Of a stretch of DNA of 64,000 nucleotides, positions 45,392 to 56,599 are shown in pieces. Below the pieces are notes generated by a model. It was not told the origin of the DNA. It worked only from the letters and a program-made list of their open reading frames with translations, and ran no database searches. The translations under genes were made by a program, and so were the position numbers. Source of the DNA: Saccharina japonica (Eukaryota > Sar > Phaeophyceae > Laminariales > Laminariaceae); assembly GCA_008828725.1 (NCBI GenBank), contig MEHQ01004134.1, forward strand, positions 649,798 to 713,797, in the 5' to 3' direction. Each line of letters opens with the position of its first letter. The stretch's first letter is position 1.

Positions 45392-46260
45392 NNNNNNNNN
45401 NNNNNNNNNNNNNNNNNNNNNNNNNNNNNNNNNNNNNNNNNNNNNNNNNNNNNNNNNNNNNNNNNNNNNNNNNNNNNNNNNNNNNNNNNNNNNNNNNNNN
45501 NNNNNNNNNNNNNNNNNNNNNNNNNNNNNNNNNNNNNNNNNNNNNNNNNNNNNNNNNNNNNNNNNNNNNNNNNNNNNNNNNNNNNNNNNNNNNNNNNNNN
45601 NNNNNNNNNNNNNNNNNNNNNNNNNNNNNNNNNNNNNNNNNNNNNNNNNNNNNNNNNNNNNNNNNNNNNNNNNNNNNNNNNNNNNNNNNNNNNNNNNNNN
45701 NNNNNNNNNNNNNNNNNNNNNNNNNNNNNNNNNNNNNNNNNNNNNNNNNNNNNNNNNNNNNNNNNNNNNNNNNNNNNNNNNNNNNNNNNNNNNNNNNNNN
45801 NNNNNNNNNNNNNNNNNNNNNNNNNNNNNNNNNNNNNNNNNNNNNNNNNNNNNNNNNNNNNNNNNNNNNNNNNNNNNNNNNNNNNNNNNNNNNNNNNNNN
45901 NNNNNNNNNNNNNNNNNNNNNNNNNNNNNNNNNNNNNNNNNNNNNNNNNNNNNNNNNNNNNNNNNNNNNNNNNNNNNNNNNNNNNNNNNNNNNNNNNNNN
46001 NNNNNNNNNNNNNNNNNNNNNNNNNNNNNNNNNNNNNNNNNNNNNNNNNNNNNNNNNNNNNNNNNNNNNNNNNNNNNNNNNNNNNNNNNNNNNNNNNNNN
46101 NNNNNNNNNNNNNNNNNNNNNNNNNNNNNNNNNNNNNNNNNNNNNNNNNNNNNNNNNNNNNNNNNNNNNNNNNNNNNNNNNNNNNNNNNNNNNNNNNNNN
46201 NNNNNNNNNNNNNNNNNNNNNNNNNNNNNNNNNNNNNNNNNNNNNNNNNNNNNNNNNNNN
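45392..46260. other. Assembly gap (869 N)
   Basis: Run of N. The left edge ends TACGTCAGCTGTGAGTACGA then CCAATTG, a phrase repeated at 47928-47947. The right edge starts inside a SINE tail. Confidence 0.99.
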
Positions 46261-46610
46261 TTTTTTTTTGTCCATCCCATTTATTATCTTCGCCCTTCCT
46301 TTCTCTCTCCTCCCTCGTAGTCGTAACTCAGATCCGGGGTCACAAAGTAGGCTCCTCTCCCTCCTCCCCCACTACGGTTCTTGCCTTGCATTTTTATCGC
46401 GAGAAGACTTCAGCCTTTCCTTCCCTCGTCGACTCGCATCGAATTGTGCCTACCCACGCTACTATTAATTGGCGCTCTCAGCAGTTGATTCCGTTTTTCA
46501 TTTATTTTTGCAAATAAACTCAAAAGTCCGACCCACGTGAGATTCGAACTCCAGACATCAACGTTCCGAAGCGTTCGAGGTTACCTCTAGTAATAGACCA
46601 TCGGGGCGAC
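46261..46610 (-). mobile_element. tRNA-headed SINE, second copy, truncated by gap
   Basis: On the minus strand: head GTCGCCCCGATGGTCTATTA, B-box-like GAGTTCGAATCTC, body GCTGAGAG and CGATGCGAGTCGACGAGGG, then CTGAAGTCTTCTCGCGATAA and AAATGGGATGGA with an A-run at the gap edge. The anticodon-like loop could be TCG, but the T and acceptor stems do not pair well, so it is not called as a tRNA gene. Confidence 0.65.
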
Positions 46611-46734
46611 CTTATATACGTACTCATTGACTCAGTCCCGAGGGCTGATACTGGCAATCTGACGCCCCTCGCAGGTTTAGGTTTTGTTTGAAGGGATTTT
46701 AGAGGCATGGTGGGGGGGAACTATCCGCGGGGAC

Positions 46735-46910
46735 ACACGTAAACAACCGGGTACCCGGTTACCCGGGCACCCGTTCATGTCGGGTAATCGGGTATTCGTA
46801 CCCGGGTCCAAATACCCCTGGCGGGTACGTAGTAGTTCCTACCCATACCCGAACGGGTAGTGACAGATCCGGATAATACCTGCCGGGTACCCGGGTAGTA
46901 CACGAACGGG
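46735..46910. repeat. CGGGTACCCG palindrome cluster
   Basis: Repeated GGGTACCC, TACCCGGGTA and CGGGTAATCGGG words; degenerate, on both strands by symmetry. Confidence 0.7.
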
Positions 46911-47244
46911 GTACATATCATACAACTCTAGTAAGAGTACCCAGTATCGAGTGTGTGTAGGTGTAAAGCAGTACCAGGTGTACACCAAGGGGCCACGGAT
47001 CGAACTTGTGAGAGAGCACGAGAAACGCCCAGACTTGCGACTTGCACGTGCATATTTTATACACACCAAGACATGTTCGCTTCAATGAGCTCTCTCCGCG
47101 TTGCACTCGTTCTCGTCTCGTATACACAACGGACGAAAACACTCGTACTCCTACTGTAGTATTAATATTACGAAAGGCATACGTAGTGTCGGATGATCAT
47201 GGCTAGTCTAGTACCCCAGAACTCGTACGCGTAGAGGGGAGATA

Positions 47245-47271
47245 CAGCAGCAGCAGCAGCAGCAGCAGCAG
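47245..47271 (+). repeat. (CAG)9 microsatellite
   Basis: Nine CAG units, not in a recognised exon. Confidence 0.9.
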
Positions 47272-48559
47272 CGCGCAGACTGGTATATACGAGGCAGAGA
47301 GGTATCCTGACATCTCGACATCTTGACTGCTTCAGAGAGCTATGTACGATTTTATACGCAGCGTGTGCTGTCTATATTGTTGTGTACACAGCAGTTAGTT
47401 GTTACTCTATTGACGAGGCCATCGGGCAACTGAAAGCGGGCGTTCGGTCTAGATACACCTGCTTCGTTGTAAGAGGCACACACAAGGCAGCCAGAGCGAT
47501 GACTTAGTAGACGCACGGGCAGTGGGGTGCTGCAAGCTGCCCGAGTATGACCTTCACGCACAGAGGGAAATACAAGTACACCTTTCCGCATGATGCCACA
47601 ATCAGTACGAGATGATGAGATTCTCACCTGCGAAGCAGTGCTTGTACGACGGATTGCGTCCCCCCTCGTCGAAGCCTGGAGCGAGGCCTACATACTACCT
47701 GGCTGGCTCTATCCTTGGGCTTCCTTACCGTGCTCATTGTCAAGCGGTCAGCAGCGCAGGCACAGCCGATACCCGAGTACGTCAACGAGCACCTAGGTAC
47801 CAGTACTCGTAAACGAACTGCTCTGTTGCTGTTGGAGTCAACACCGAAAACTTAGAATCTCCGGAGATCCGGAGAAGAAACTAAAGAGGACGAACGTTTT
47901 TTTTAAAAAAATTGAAAAAATACGTCAGTTGTGAGTACGACCAATTGAATGGTTTCCTATTTTTTTGTGGAAAAAATATACCCGTTTTTTCGATTTTTTT
48001 TTGAATTTTTGAAAACGGCTGCTTTTGTGCACCGTACATAATTGTTTCGAGAGGAGCTGGGAGAGACGACGTCTTACGTACAGAGTTCAATGCCGCTGCT
48101 GGACCAACTTTACCGTCCCGTGAAAGTACGCCATTGCCGCCGTGAGCATTTTTGTTTCGACCAGGTCTACAGGTACATGAAAAGCAAGCGCTCGGGGGCA
48201 GACGGAATGCTTCCCTCTACCACATCAAGAAGCGAGGGGGTCACCTCCCGTACCCCTACGACGAGTGAGTGAGTGAGAATATATATGTTGTTTTGATCCA
48301 GGGCGATATGGCGATTCTCGTCGACTGCGATGAACCGTCTATAACCCACAGCATACATACCGGGTACATACGTATTACGTCCTGATCGTGAACGTTAATT
48401 AATGCCTGGCCTGGCAATGAGCTCGCCGGCAGCGTATAACGGTTGTGGTAAAATCACACGGATGGATGCACATCGCATCCTAACTGTTTGGCTGTTCAGT
48501 GGCATGCGGCACTTGCCAAGGCTCACGGGTTGCCATCGGCCATGACGCTGTGCCACCGA

Positions 48560-49345
48560 AAGTGTTATGGTTGTGCCCACGGCACGTGCTGTAGAACTTG
48601 CCATGGGTGCCCACGGCACTGCCACGGCACGTGCCACGGCAACCCCTCCACGGAAAGCATCACGGGAATCCCCGCGAAAATGCTCGCGGTATGCTCCACG
48701 GCAATGTCCATGACAAGCTCCACGGCAATGTCCATGGCAAGACCCATGGAAATATCCGGGCAATCCCCACGGCAATACCCGCGGCAACCCCGCGCGGCAA
48801 GCCCCACGGGAAGCCCCACGGTAATGTCCACGGCAACGCCCACGGTAATCCATTGCAATGCCGTCCGCAGGAGCCGCCGGAGACCCACCCGCCCCCCTGA
48901 TCCCACTCAGACCTGATCCCACTCAGACCTGATCCCACCCGGCCCTGATCCCTCCCGGCTCTGTCCCCGCCCACAAGGTGCATACATATAATTAACCATC
49001 CGCAGGAGCCGCAGAAGGCCCACCCAATCCCCTGATCCCACCCAGCCTTGATCCGACCCGGGACTGACCTCACTCCCCCACAGGGTGGGTTCAGGTGTGG
49101 AGACTGCCGTGTAGATTGCCGTGGGCCTAGCCGTGGATATTGCCGAGGGGCATGCCCTTAGGATGTTGCCGGTGAGTGTTGCCGTTGGCGTTGCCGTGGG
49201 CCTCCATATGGGTTTGCCGTGGACATTGCCATGGCGTGCCGTGGGCCTTGCCATCTACCGCGAGGCTTGCCGTGGCGCCCGGTAGCGCTTGCCGTGGCGC
49301 TTGCCGTAGGGCTTGCCGTGGCAGTCGTTCCGCGGCATTGCCACG
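48560..49345. repeat. 12-bp CCACGGCAATGT minisatellite with orientation switch
   Basis: From about 48640 to 48860, 12-bp units CCACGGCAAYNN run in plus sense. From about 49105 to 49340 the complement (TTGCCGTGGNNN) runs instead, so the halves can pair. The spacer 48880-49090 has repeats of ACTCAGACCTGATCCCACCC type. Every frame in these arrays is open, so the apparent proteins are artefacts. Confidence 0.75.
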
Positions 49346-49540
49346 TTCCCATGGCAGTGGCGTGAACGAATGTTCATGGGCCTTCATGAACGTTCAGGCA
49401 CTGCCATCGAACTGCCGTGGGGGGACTTCCACGGGCTGCCATGGGACTGCTATGGGACCCATGGGATAGACATGGGAATCCCATGGGACGGCCATGGGAC
49501 GGCCATGGGCATGCCATGGGACTGCCATGAGCCCACTGTC
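49345..49540. repeat. CCATGGGACTG repeat
   Basis: Units such as GCCATGGGACTGCCATGGGA and ACGGCCATGGGACGGCCATG, between the 12-bp and 11-bp arrays. Confidence 0.7.
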
Positions 49541-49689
49541 ATGGAACCTACTTTTGATGACGCTTCGTGGCGTGTTCAATCTCATGACATCTTCCTAGCA
49601 AATCATGGCACCTCATCATGGCAGTGCCACATGGCGATGTACATTTTGTTTTCACGCCACCAAGGCAGCATCAAGGTACGACCACTTGG

Positions 49690-50800
49690 ACTCACCATGA
49701 ACGCCACACGGAAGCGCCATGGAAGCACCATGGAAGCATGGAGGCACTATGGGCCCACCACAGAAGCACCATAGGGACACCACGGAAGCGCCACCGACCC
49801 ACCATGGGCCAACCATGAACCCACCACGGACCCACCATAGAAGCCCAACACAGAAACACCATGGACCCACCATGGACCCACGACGAATCCACCAGGAAAG
49901 CACCGCGGACCCAAAACGGACCCACCGTGGACCCACCGTGGACCCACCACGGACCCAACACGGACCAACCACGGAAGTACCATGAAAGTACCGTGGACGA
50001 CCATGGAGGCACACGACGGGCCCACCACAAAAGTTAAGACCGAGGCACCATGAAGGCGCCATTGGAACATCGCGGGAGCACCGTGAACCCACCACAGACC
50101 ACTATGGAAACACCATGGACCCACCATGGAAGCACCATGGAAGCACCATGGATCCGCCACGGCACCATGGAGGCACCACGGACCATTATGGAAGCACCAT
50201 GGATCTATCTCGAGCCCTCCACGGAAGCACCGTGGACCCACCATGGACCCATCACGGGCGCCATGGAAGAACCATGAAGACACCCCAGCAATATCATGGA
50301 AGAAACATGGACCTACAGTACAGTGGTACGGAAGCACTACGGTAGCACCATGGACACACCATGCAAACACCATGGACCCACCATGGAAGCATCATGGACC
50401 CAACATGAGGGCACAACGAAAGTACCATGGGGACACCACGCCCACACCATGCACCCGCAATAGGGACACCAGAGAAGCACCATGTAAACACCATGGACCC
50501 ACGATCGATGCACCATGGAAGGGCGATGGGCACACCACGGAAGCACCTTGGAACCGCCATGGAAGTACCATTGACGCACCATGGCGGTACCATGGACTCA
50601 CCATGGTGACACCACGGAAGCACCATGAGGATACCACGAAAGCACCATGGACCTGCCATGGCGGCACCATGGACCCACCATGGACCATTATTAAAGCATT
50701 ATGGACCCACAATGGAAGCACCATGGACCCACCATGAAAACACCATGGGATTACCATCGGGACACCACTAAAGGGCCATGGAGACGTGAGGAGGCACTAT
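49690..50800 (+). repeat. 11-bp ACCATGGAAGC minisatellite, forward half
   Basis: About 100 units of ACCATGG followed by AAGC or ACCC. Each unit centres on the palindrome CCATGG or its CCACGG/CCATAG variants. As 11 is not a multiple of 3, all frames stay open and encode the same scrambled His/Gly/Pro/Thr/Met peptide; no gene is inferred. Confidence 0.85.
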
Positions 50801-50839
50801 GAACCCACCGTGGGGACACTACGGTCGCCATGTTTCCTC

Positions 50840-51480
50840 CATAGCGCTTCCATGGTGACTCTGTGGTGGGTTCATGGAGGGTCCACGGTGTTTTTTAAGT
50901 GTCCGTGGTGGGTCCATGGTGCTTCCGTGGTGTGTTCATGGTGTTCCCATGGCGATTTCATAGTGGGTCCATGGTGTGCCCATGGTGTCCCCATGGTGCC
51001 TCCATGGTGGGTCCATGGTCGAACCGTGGCGGGTCCACATTATGGGTCCATGGTGCCTCCACGGTGTCGTCATAGTGCCTCCATGGTGCTTCCGTGGTGT
51101 GCCCATCGTGTCCCCACGGTACTTCTGTGGTGTGTTCATGGTGACTGGGTCCATGGTGGGCCCATGGTCCTTGTATAGTGGTCCGTAGTGGGTCCATGGT
51201 GTTTCTTTGGTGCTCTCGTGGTGGGTCCGTGGTGGGTCTATGCAAGGTCCATGGTGCTCTCACAGTGGCTCCATTGTGGGTACATGGTACTTCCGTGGTG
51301 TGTTCATGGTGCCGGGATGGGTCCATGGTGCTTCTATGAAGGGTTCGTTATGGGTCCATGGTGCGGCCGTCTTGTCATCCATGGTGGGTTCTTGGTGCTT
51401 GTGTGGTGGGTCCGTGGTGCTTCTATGGCGCTTCCGTGGTGGGTCCGTGGTGAGTTAAGTTATTGGCAAGTCCTAGATGG
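50840..51480 (-). repeat. 11-bp minisatellite, inverted half
   Basis: The same unit reversed (GGTGCTTCCAT, GGTGGGTCCAT), about 55-58 copies. The switch from forward to inverted occurs at about 50805-50840. Confidence 0.85.
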
Positions 51481-51739
51481 GTCCATGGGTCCATGGGAAT
51501 TGCCTACAAACCACCACGATGGCAAAACGACAGTACACTTATCAACGGTAAACAATGTACTTCGTCACACGGTAGGCACCTCATGGCAGTGGCCTGGCAG
51601 TGCCTGATAGTAGTGCCATGGCGGCCCATGGTAGTCCCCCCGGCAGTTTTCATGAAAGCTCTGATGAAACTGTCAGAGCAATCGGTTTCATGAGCGCTCA
51701 TCAAATCAAGAAATGACATACCGGTATTTTTTTCGAAGA

Positions 51740-51955
51740 AAGCGTCACGAGAGTGCCATGGACGCCCATGTCACGAACGCGCATTGAGGGCCATGAAGGT
51801 GCATGAGGTGCCATGAAAGCCCATACCCCACGAAAGCGCCCTACAGCCTTCATGGAACTGCCAGGAAAGCCCGTCCAAGTGCCATGGCGCCATGGCAGTC
51901 CCATGGAAGTGCCATGAAGACCATGAAAGCCCACGATGTGCCAATGAAGTGCCAT
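51740..51955. repeat. GCCATGAAAGCCC repeat
   Basis: Degenerate units of 12-15 bases with GCCATGAAAGCCCA and GTGCCATGG; related in sequence style to the arrays to the left. Confidence 0.6.
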
Positions 51956-51959
51956 GATA

Positions 51960-53804
51960 GATAGGGCGTACTAGTCAGGCAGAGTCACAAAGAGCGCGTG
52001 CCGCGGTCATTCGTTTAGTACACAATCACGCGCTATCATGCAGCCGACGCTCACGACTTTTACAGGGGTACACGTAGGCCAGTGGGAGTTGTTATTGCTG
52101 CGGGATGCTACCGAGTTGCGGAGGCTCCTCTCTCGTGATCCGCAGACGTCGTCAGTGCATAACCTGGCATCAGAGATGCAATGAATCCTAGCTTGGTGGG
52201 GGAGATGGAGCAAAGACACAGTTCCACGACAGACAGCGGTATCGACAAATTGCAAATTACGAAAGCTCGTTGGGAAGATTTACCGGTTGCAGTCTAAACA
52301 CTGTTTTTTTCCGAGCTCCCAAAGCCAACCTCCACCCCCCCCCCCTCCTCTTCCGACACAGCTGCGTTGAGATGCCCCCTCCCTATCCTCTCTCTACCCC
52401 CCTCTCCTTCGTCTAAGACGGGCGGGCATGGTTTCTCGGTCCTCTCGTACGTGTTCTGTCTTGCCTGAGGCTGCTCCGCTTGTCGGCAGGACCAGCCGTG
52501 CGTTAGCTGCAGTCGCCCTACCACGGCTCCGCCGCTCCTTTTCGGTTACACTTATGGCTCCGCACCTCAGGATGTTTTGTGCGCGCGCCTGCCCCCCCCC
52601 CCCCCCCCGACATACCCGTACGACTAAAACAGCGCCAGTCGGCGAACCAGCAAAGCTAAGCAACAATGCAATAGTATCACCCTTTAGGAGCGCGACGGAC
52701 GCGTGCTACGATAGAGGTAGCACTTTTTGCTGATTTTGTTTCTGAATGACCTACTAAAGGCTCCTTAACCCAAAAGCGTCGTTTTTTTCATTCCTGTGTT
52801 GCCATGTTTTCCATAGTATACTTAGCTCATGGGAGTCTTGGTCGGGTGGTACTTTTGGTTTCCTCCAAAATCGTTTTATGAGTGAGGTATGGCGCTCCTC
52901 AAGTGAGGAGCTAAACAAATACAGGTTGCACCTCTATCGTAGCATTCGTCGACGTTTTCTGTAATGTTCAGTAGTTTCGGACAAACTGCTTGAAAATAGT
53001 TGGGATACATTTAGCAGTGGTAATGCAGCAGGATTGATGGACCCGAATCTGGAATGCGTTGTTATTGGTGTTGTTGTGCGAGGGGGTAATGAGAGGTTGT
53101 ATTGAAAAAAATAGGTGTGTGGTGATGGTGGAGAAATGGGTATTTGACCCTGTAGTGGGTGTTCTGTTGGATGAGTTGGTTTGCTCGCTCGCACGTTTAT
53201 AGATTTCATAGACGACGACGGTAACATCTAGGGAAACTTAGCTGCCCGAGGCTATATGCGTGGCACAGCATACATCGTGACTACAGTAGTAAGTAATGGC
53301 AAACTGTATATAGAACGGCTGATTACTGTAATATTTTGTAATCTCACATCATGCCAGGTACTACTACAGTTAGTTGTTTGGCGGCGGACATGCTGCACTG
53401 GACAAACTCTCCCTCTAAGTCGAAGAAAGTTCCGACGACGAAGAAACTGAATGCTATTATTAGCATTATCCTTGCCATCCGACAATGTGCGGCATGGGCT
53501 TCAACAATGATCACTCATAAGCACTCCGAATGAAGAAAGCCATATAAACATGTAATATTGTACTGTACTACTTGTAATATTGATACGGTGGCCAGCGAGC
53601 CACAGCAGGCCATCCCCCCCTCTCCACCAGGGTCGCCCACTGTGCAGCCCCCGTCGTTGTGCCGCTCACGTGTGCTGTGCTGGTGTGTTAAGCTGTACTG
53701 CACGAATAATATCAGTGTTGTATGTTGTAGTCTGGTGCTCCCGGTAGACGGATGAAGAGGCGGTGCTCGGCTGTGCCTCGCCGTTAACCCTGTTCCCGAT
53801 ACAG
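51960..53804. other. No firmly supported gene
   Basis: Contains C-runs near 52330 and 52595. The plus-strand stretch at 53358-53450 (VSCLAADMLHWTNSPSKSKK after a TACTACTACAG acceptor) could be an exon but has no clear donor. Confidence 0.3.
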
Positions 53805-53956
53805 ATAAGCGATTCCAGCTATGCACCGACCTAGAGTATTTCACGGACCTCCCAGGGCAAGACAAGCACGTTCGCCATATATACTACGGGTGGTTATCCC
53901 CCCGCCCCGTACATACTACAGTAGAATACCCTCAGTGGAAACGGGGCGACATATAA
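53805..53956 (+). CDS. Candidate plus-strand terminal exon
   Basis: Acceptor CCCTGTTCCCGATACAG; after two bases it reads KRFQLCTDLEYFTDLPGQDK and HVRHIYYGWLSPRP to TAA at 53954-53956. Just before the stop a second frame becomes protein-like (GRHIMQAWVREGMGEVGGGK to TGA at 54058-54060), at an AAACGGGG run. A one-base indel may have split one exon of about 85 residues. Unknown family. Confidence 0.45.
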
Positions 53957-54322
53957 TGCAGGCTTGGGTGCGAGAAGGGATGGGGGAAGTAGGTGGTGGG
54001 AAGTACCTGTGGTGCAGGGTTATGGAAGCGGTCGAGAAGAAAATGCTTGCACGGGAATGATTTACAGCCGGTACCAATGCTAGAGAAGTGTCGACCCTCT
54101 CGCAATAAACTTTAAATCAGATGTTAAGCTACGCTGTATCCTTATTCTGGCGGAGGGAGAAGGAAAAACAAATCTTTAACTTTCCTATAGACGGCGAGCG
54201 CCTAGGCTACAGCAGTACATACTTTCTTAATTTTGTTCCAGGCTGCAGTAGATATATTTCTTAACGCCTGTTTTCTCACTGTAATAACATTATAGGGTGC
54301 ATCCAGTAGTTTCAAGTCTTAC

Positions 54323-54458
54323 GTACTGCACGGTACGCGCGGGATTGAGATTGAACAAAATATACATGGGACGCAGTGTCAGTGTCATGGACAAAAGCTG
54401 CGCTGGGAGGTTCACCCATTTTCGACAGGTTCTCGAGCCATACTCGAAATTCGTAGAT
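54323..54458 (-). CDS. Candidate exon, unknown protein (gene G, downstream)
   Basis: Acceptor TACTTGCGCGTGAGCAG and donor GCAGTAC|GTAAGAC; phase 0 in, one base out. Reads IYEFRVWLENLSKMGEPPSA and HVYFVQSQSRAYRAV. The frame is open further upstream (NVRSLRVLAREQ), so the exon may start earlier. Phase fits the exon at 54610. Confidence 0.55.
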
Positions 54459-54609
54459 CTGCTCACGCGCAAGTACCCGTAAAGATCTGACGTTGTAGAT
54501 TAATGCCATGCTCCGGGTGTCATGTGGCGTGCCCTAAGGAAGGTATCATAGTGATGCCCGAGTGCTGCATCATTTACATTCCACAATCATTATCCACGTG
54601 CAAAAATAC

Positions 54610-54761
54610 CTGGGATATGTATGAAGAAAGCATTTTCATCTTGAAAGAGCTATCGGACACAGCATAGTTAGATGCCAGTTTAGACAAGCAAAACGGTGTG
54701 CTGGTAACGTTGGTATTCGCCGCCGGCGGTGAATCACGTGCAGTCGAAGCCGCAATCGCAC
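54610..54761 (-). CDS. Candidate exon, unknown protein (gene G, upstream)
   Basis: Acceptor GGGATTTCTATTGTCAG and donor TCCCAG|GTATTT are both strong; enters phase 1, leaves phase 0. Reads AIAASTARDSPPAANTNVTS then FCLSKLASNYAVSDSSFKMK and LSSYISQ. Family not recognised. Confidence 0.62.
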
Positions 54762-55143
54762 CTGACAATAGAAATCCCAAGTCAATGCAGGCGGCGTTGT
54801 GATAAGCGTGATCACCCATAAACAAACGTCATGTTGTGAGTCGCGACAATATACGAAGCAGATAGATTAATTAGTGCGATGCCCCTACCGTTCGTTGTTT
54901 TTTTTCACGTTCATATATTGCTACTTTTAAATGTCACAGATAGTAGTGTTGAGGTCACAAAAGCTTTTTTTCTTTCTTTTTTTTCTTTTTTTTTCGTCTC
55001 GAAAGGGATGCATGGTCAATGGTCAAATGACCAAGGCAAGCAACAAATGAGTACCCCCCCTCCCCTTCAGCGGCTTCCTTGTGTTGTAATCGCGGCGCGT
55101 CCATCTCCTCCCCGCTGTGGATAAAACAATGGGCATACTCACG

Positions 55144-55377
55144 CTACGGCGGCAATTCTCCAAAGTGCGCCGGGTCCAATGCGTTACTGTGGTAACGGAC
55201 GGAACTCCGCGTGGCCAGTGCACCATCTACTTCCATAAAAATATCCGCATACATACACGTACCAACGCGCCCCTGCAATATCAACAGAGCCATCATATAG
55301 CTGGTTCGGCAGGTGCCGAGGAGATCGTTAGCCTGCTTCGCTGCAACGCCACCTGACAGTTTGTCCCTGGCATGCGC
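55144..55377 (-). CDS. Candidate terminal exon, unknown protein
   Basis: Acceptor TATGGTTAACACAG; 77 codons to TAG reading AHARDKLSGGVAAKQANDLL, then TSYMMALLILQGRVGTCMYA and LDPAHFGELPP. A GTGAGT donor starts one base after the stop, so a frame change or a 3' UTR intron is possible. It could be an upstream part of gene G if the stop is an artefact. Confidence 0.45.
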   Translation of the reverse strand, partial: AHARDKLSGGVAAKQANDLLGTCRTSYMMALLILQGRVGTCMYADIFMEVDGALATRSSVRYHSNALDPAHFGELPP

Positions 55378-55590
55378 CTGTGTTAACCATATTTCGAAAG
55401 TCCTCGTATATACCCACTGCTTGTGCTTCAACCGCCCCCCACCATAAAATATAGACAAAACCCCAATATACGCAAAAAATGATATACTGAGCCAACCAAC
55501 CAACTTAACATCGAACGACAACCATCCCAGTTTAGCACACGCACACACACGTGGATAACCGTTACTTCAATCTACAGTAGACACACCCCG

Positions 55591-56494
55591 TTAAGGAGTT
55601 ACACCGTCTGGCTTGAGGGGGGTCAGATCGTCGGCGCCCCCGTCCCGAAAACTAGCGCTATCGTCAACTTCGCCCTTGGCGAAGGGACCACCCCTCTTGC
55701 CCGAGGGAGCCACACCTTTGGATGCAGCATCTTCCGCGATTTCGTGGAGAGCGTCGGGTTCCCTGCGAAGAGCCCGCCGTGTGAGGTTCACGAGGGCATC
55801 CACCTCCGCCCCCGACACCTTTCGGTACCCGGGCGGCTCTGTCGGAGTGGCGGCTATCAAGCTGTCGATGTCGGCGAGAAAGTCGTCCGTGCTACTGTCC
55901 GACTTGAACGACAGCTCCCTAGTCCTGGACGACCCGGGGCCGCCAGCGACTACGCGACTCATCCCGTCCTCGTCGGTCCTCTCCTCTGATGCGGGCCCGT
56001 TTCCGTTACAACCGATGTGCTCACCAACTTGAGGGTTCGCATGGAGTTCAGGGTTGAGATCAGGCGCAGGGGTAGGGGTAGGAGCAGGGGTGGTGGCAGG
56101 GGTAGGGGCAGGGGTAGGGGCAGGGGAAAGGGAAAGAGGGTCAGGGTTGGCGTCCCCGTCACCTTCTCGCCAATCGCCGTCGAGGCTATCCCCACAAATT
56201 TCACCGCTAAAATGTTCATCCCCGCTACCGTTTCTTCCAGCCCCAGCTCCACAATGCCACCATCTTCTTCTCGGGCGACCGTTTCGCCGTCGGGGCCCCC
56301 GTGGCTTCCGACGAACTCGATAGATAGCGTACACGGCTACGGCGACTATGGCTCCGATCAGCAGCCCTTGCGGAACCCTTCTTCGGAGCACCGGAGACCG
56401 CGAAGCACCTATGGCGGCGTACTCTCCTTGCCCCTCTTGCCCCGAGAGGTCACACGGCAGGAGGGGACTACCGGTGCTTGGGTTTGCCTTCGCC
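55591..56494 (-). CDS. Single-pass membrane protein, terminal exon (about 300 codons)
   Basis: Open from a GTACTGGAG acceptor-like site to TAA at 55591-55593. In order: a Gly/Ser/Pro-rich lead; a hydrophobic segment LLIGAIVAVAVYAIY flanked by Arg (RVRRKPRGPRRRNGR), so one membrane span with a positive side after it; an acidic Gly/Asp stretch; a Pro/Ala/Thr-Pro repeat (SPAPTPAPTPATTPAPTP); then a charged region with SFKSDSSTDDFLADIDSLIA and EVDALVNLTRRALRREPDAL. The basic side after the span suggests a cytosolic C-terminal part. No catalytic domain. The 5' exons lie beyond the poly-G and gap at 56505-56575. Confidence 0.7.
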
Positions 56495-56530
56495 CTCCAG
56501 TACGAACCCCCCCACCCCCCCCCCCCCACC

Positions 56531-56556
56531 NNNNNNNNNNNNNNNNNNNNNNNNNN
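56531..56556. other. Assembly gap (26 N) inside a poly-C run
   Basis: N-run flanked by C-runs on both sides; probably an unresolved homopolymer. Confidence 0.99.
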
Positions 56557-56599
56557 CCCCCCCCCCAAGGAAATAAAGAGGAGCCATACATAAGAGGGA

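Noticed and set aside
45349-46517. Apparent proteins of 300-420 residues
   Set aside because: They run through the assembly gap and have no real sequence.
48488-49254. Open frames of up to 175 codons near 48.5-49.2 kb
   Set aside because: Encoded by the 12-bp CCACGGCAA repeat; equally open on both strands.
49690-51480. Long His/Gly/Pro/Met-rich open frames of 100-200 codons on both strands
   Set aside because: They are the 11-bp minisatellite read in every frame; stops are simply absent from the unit.
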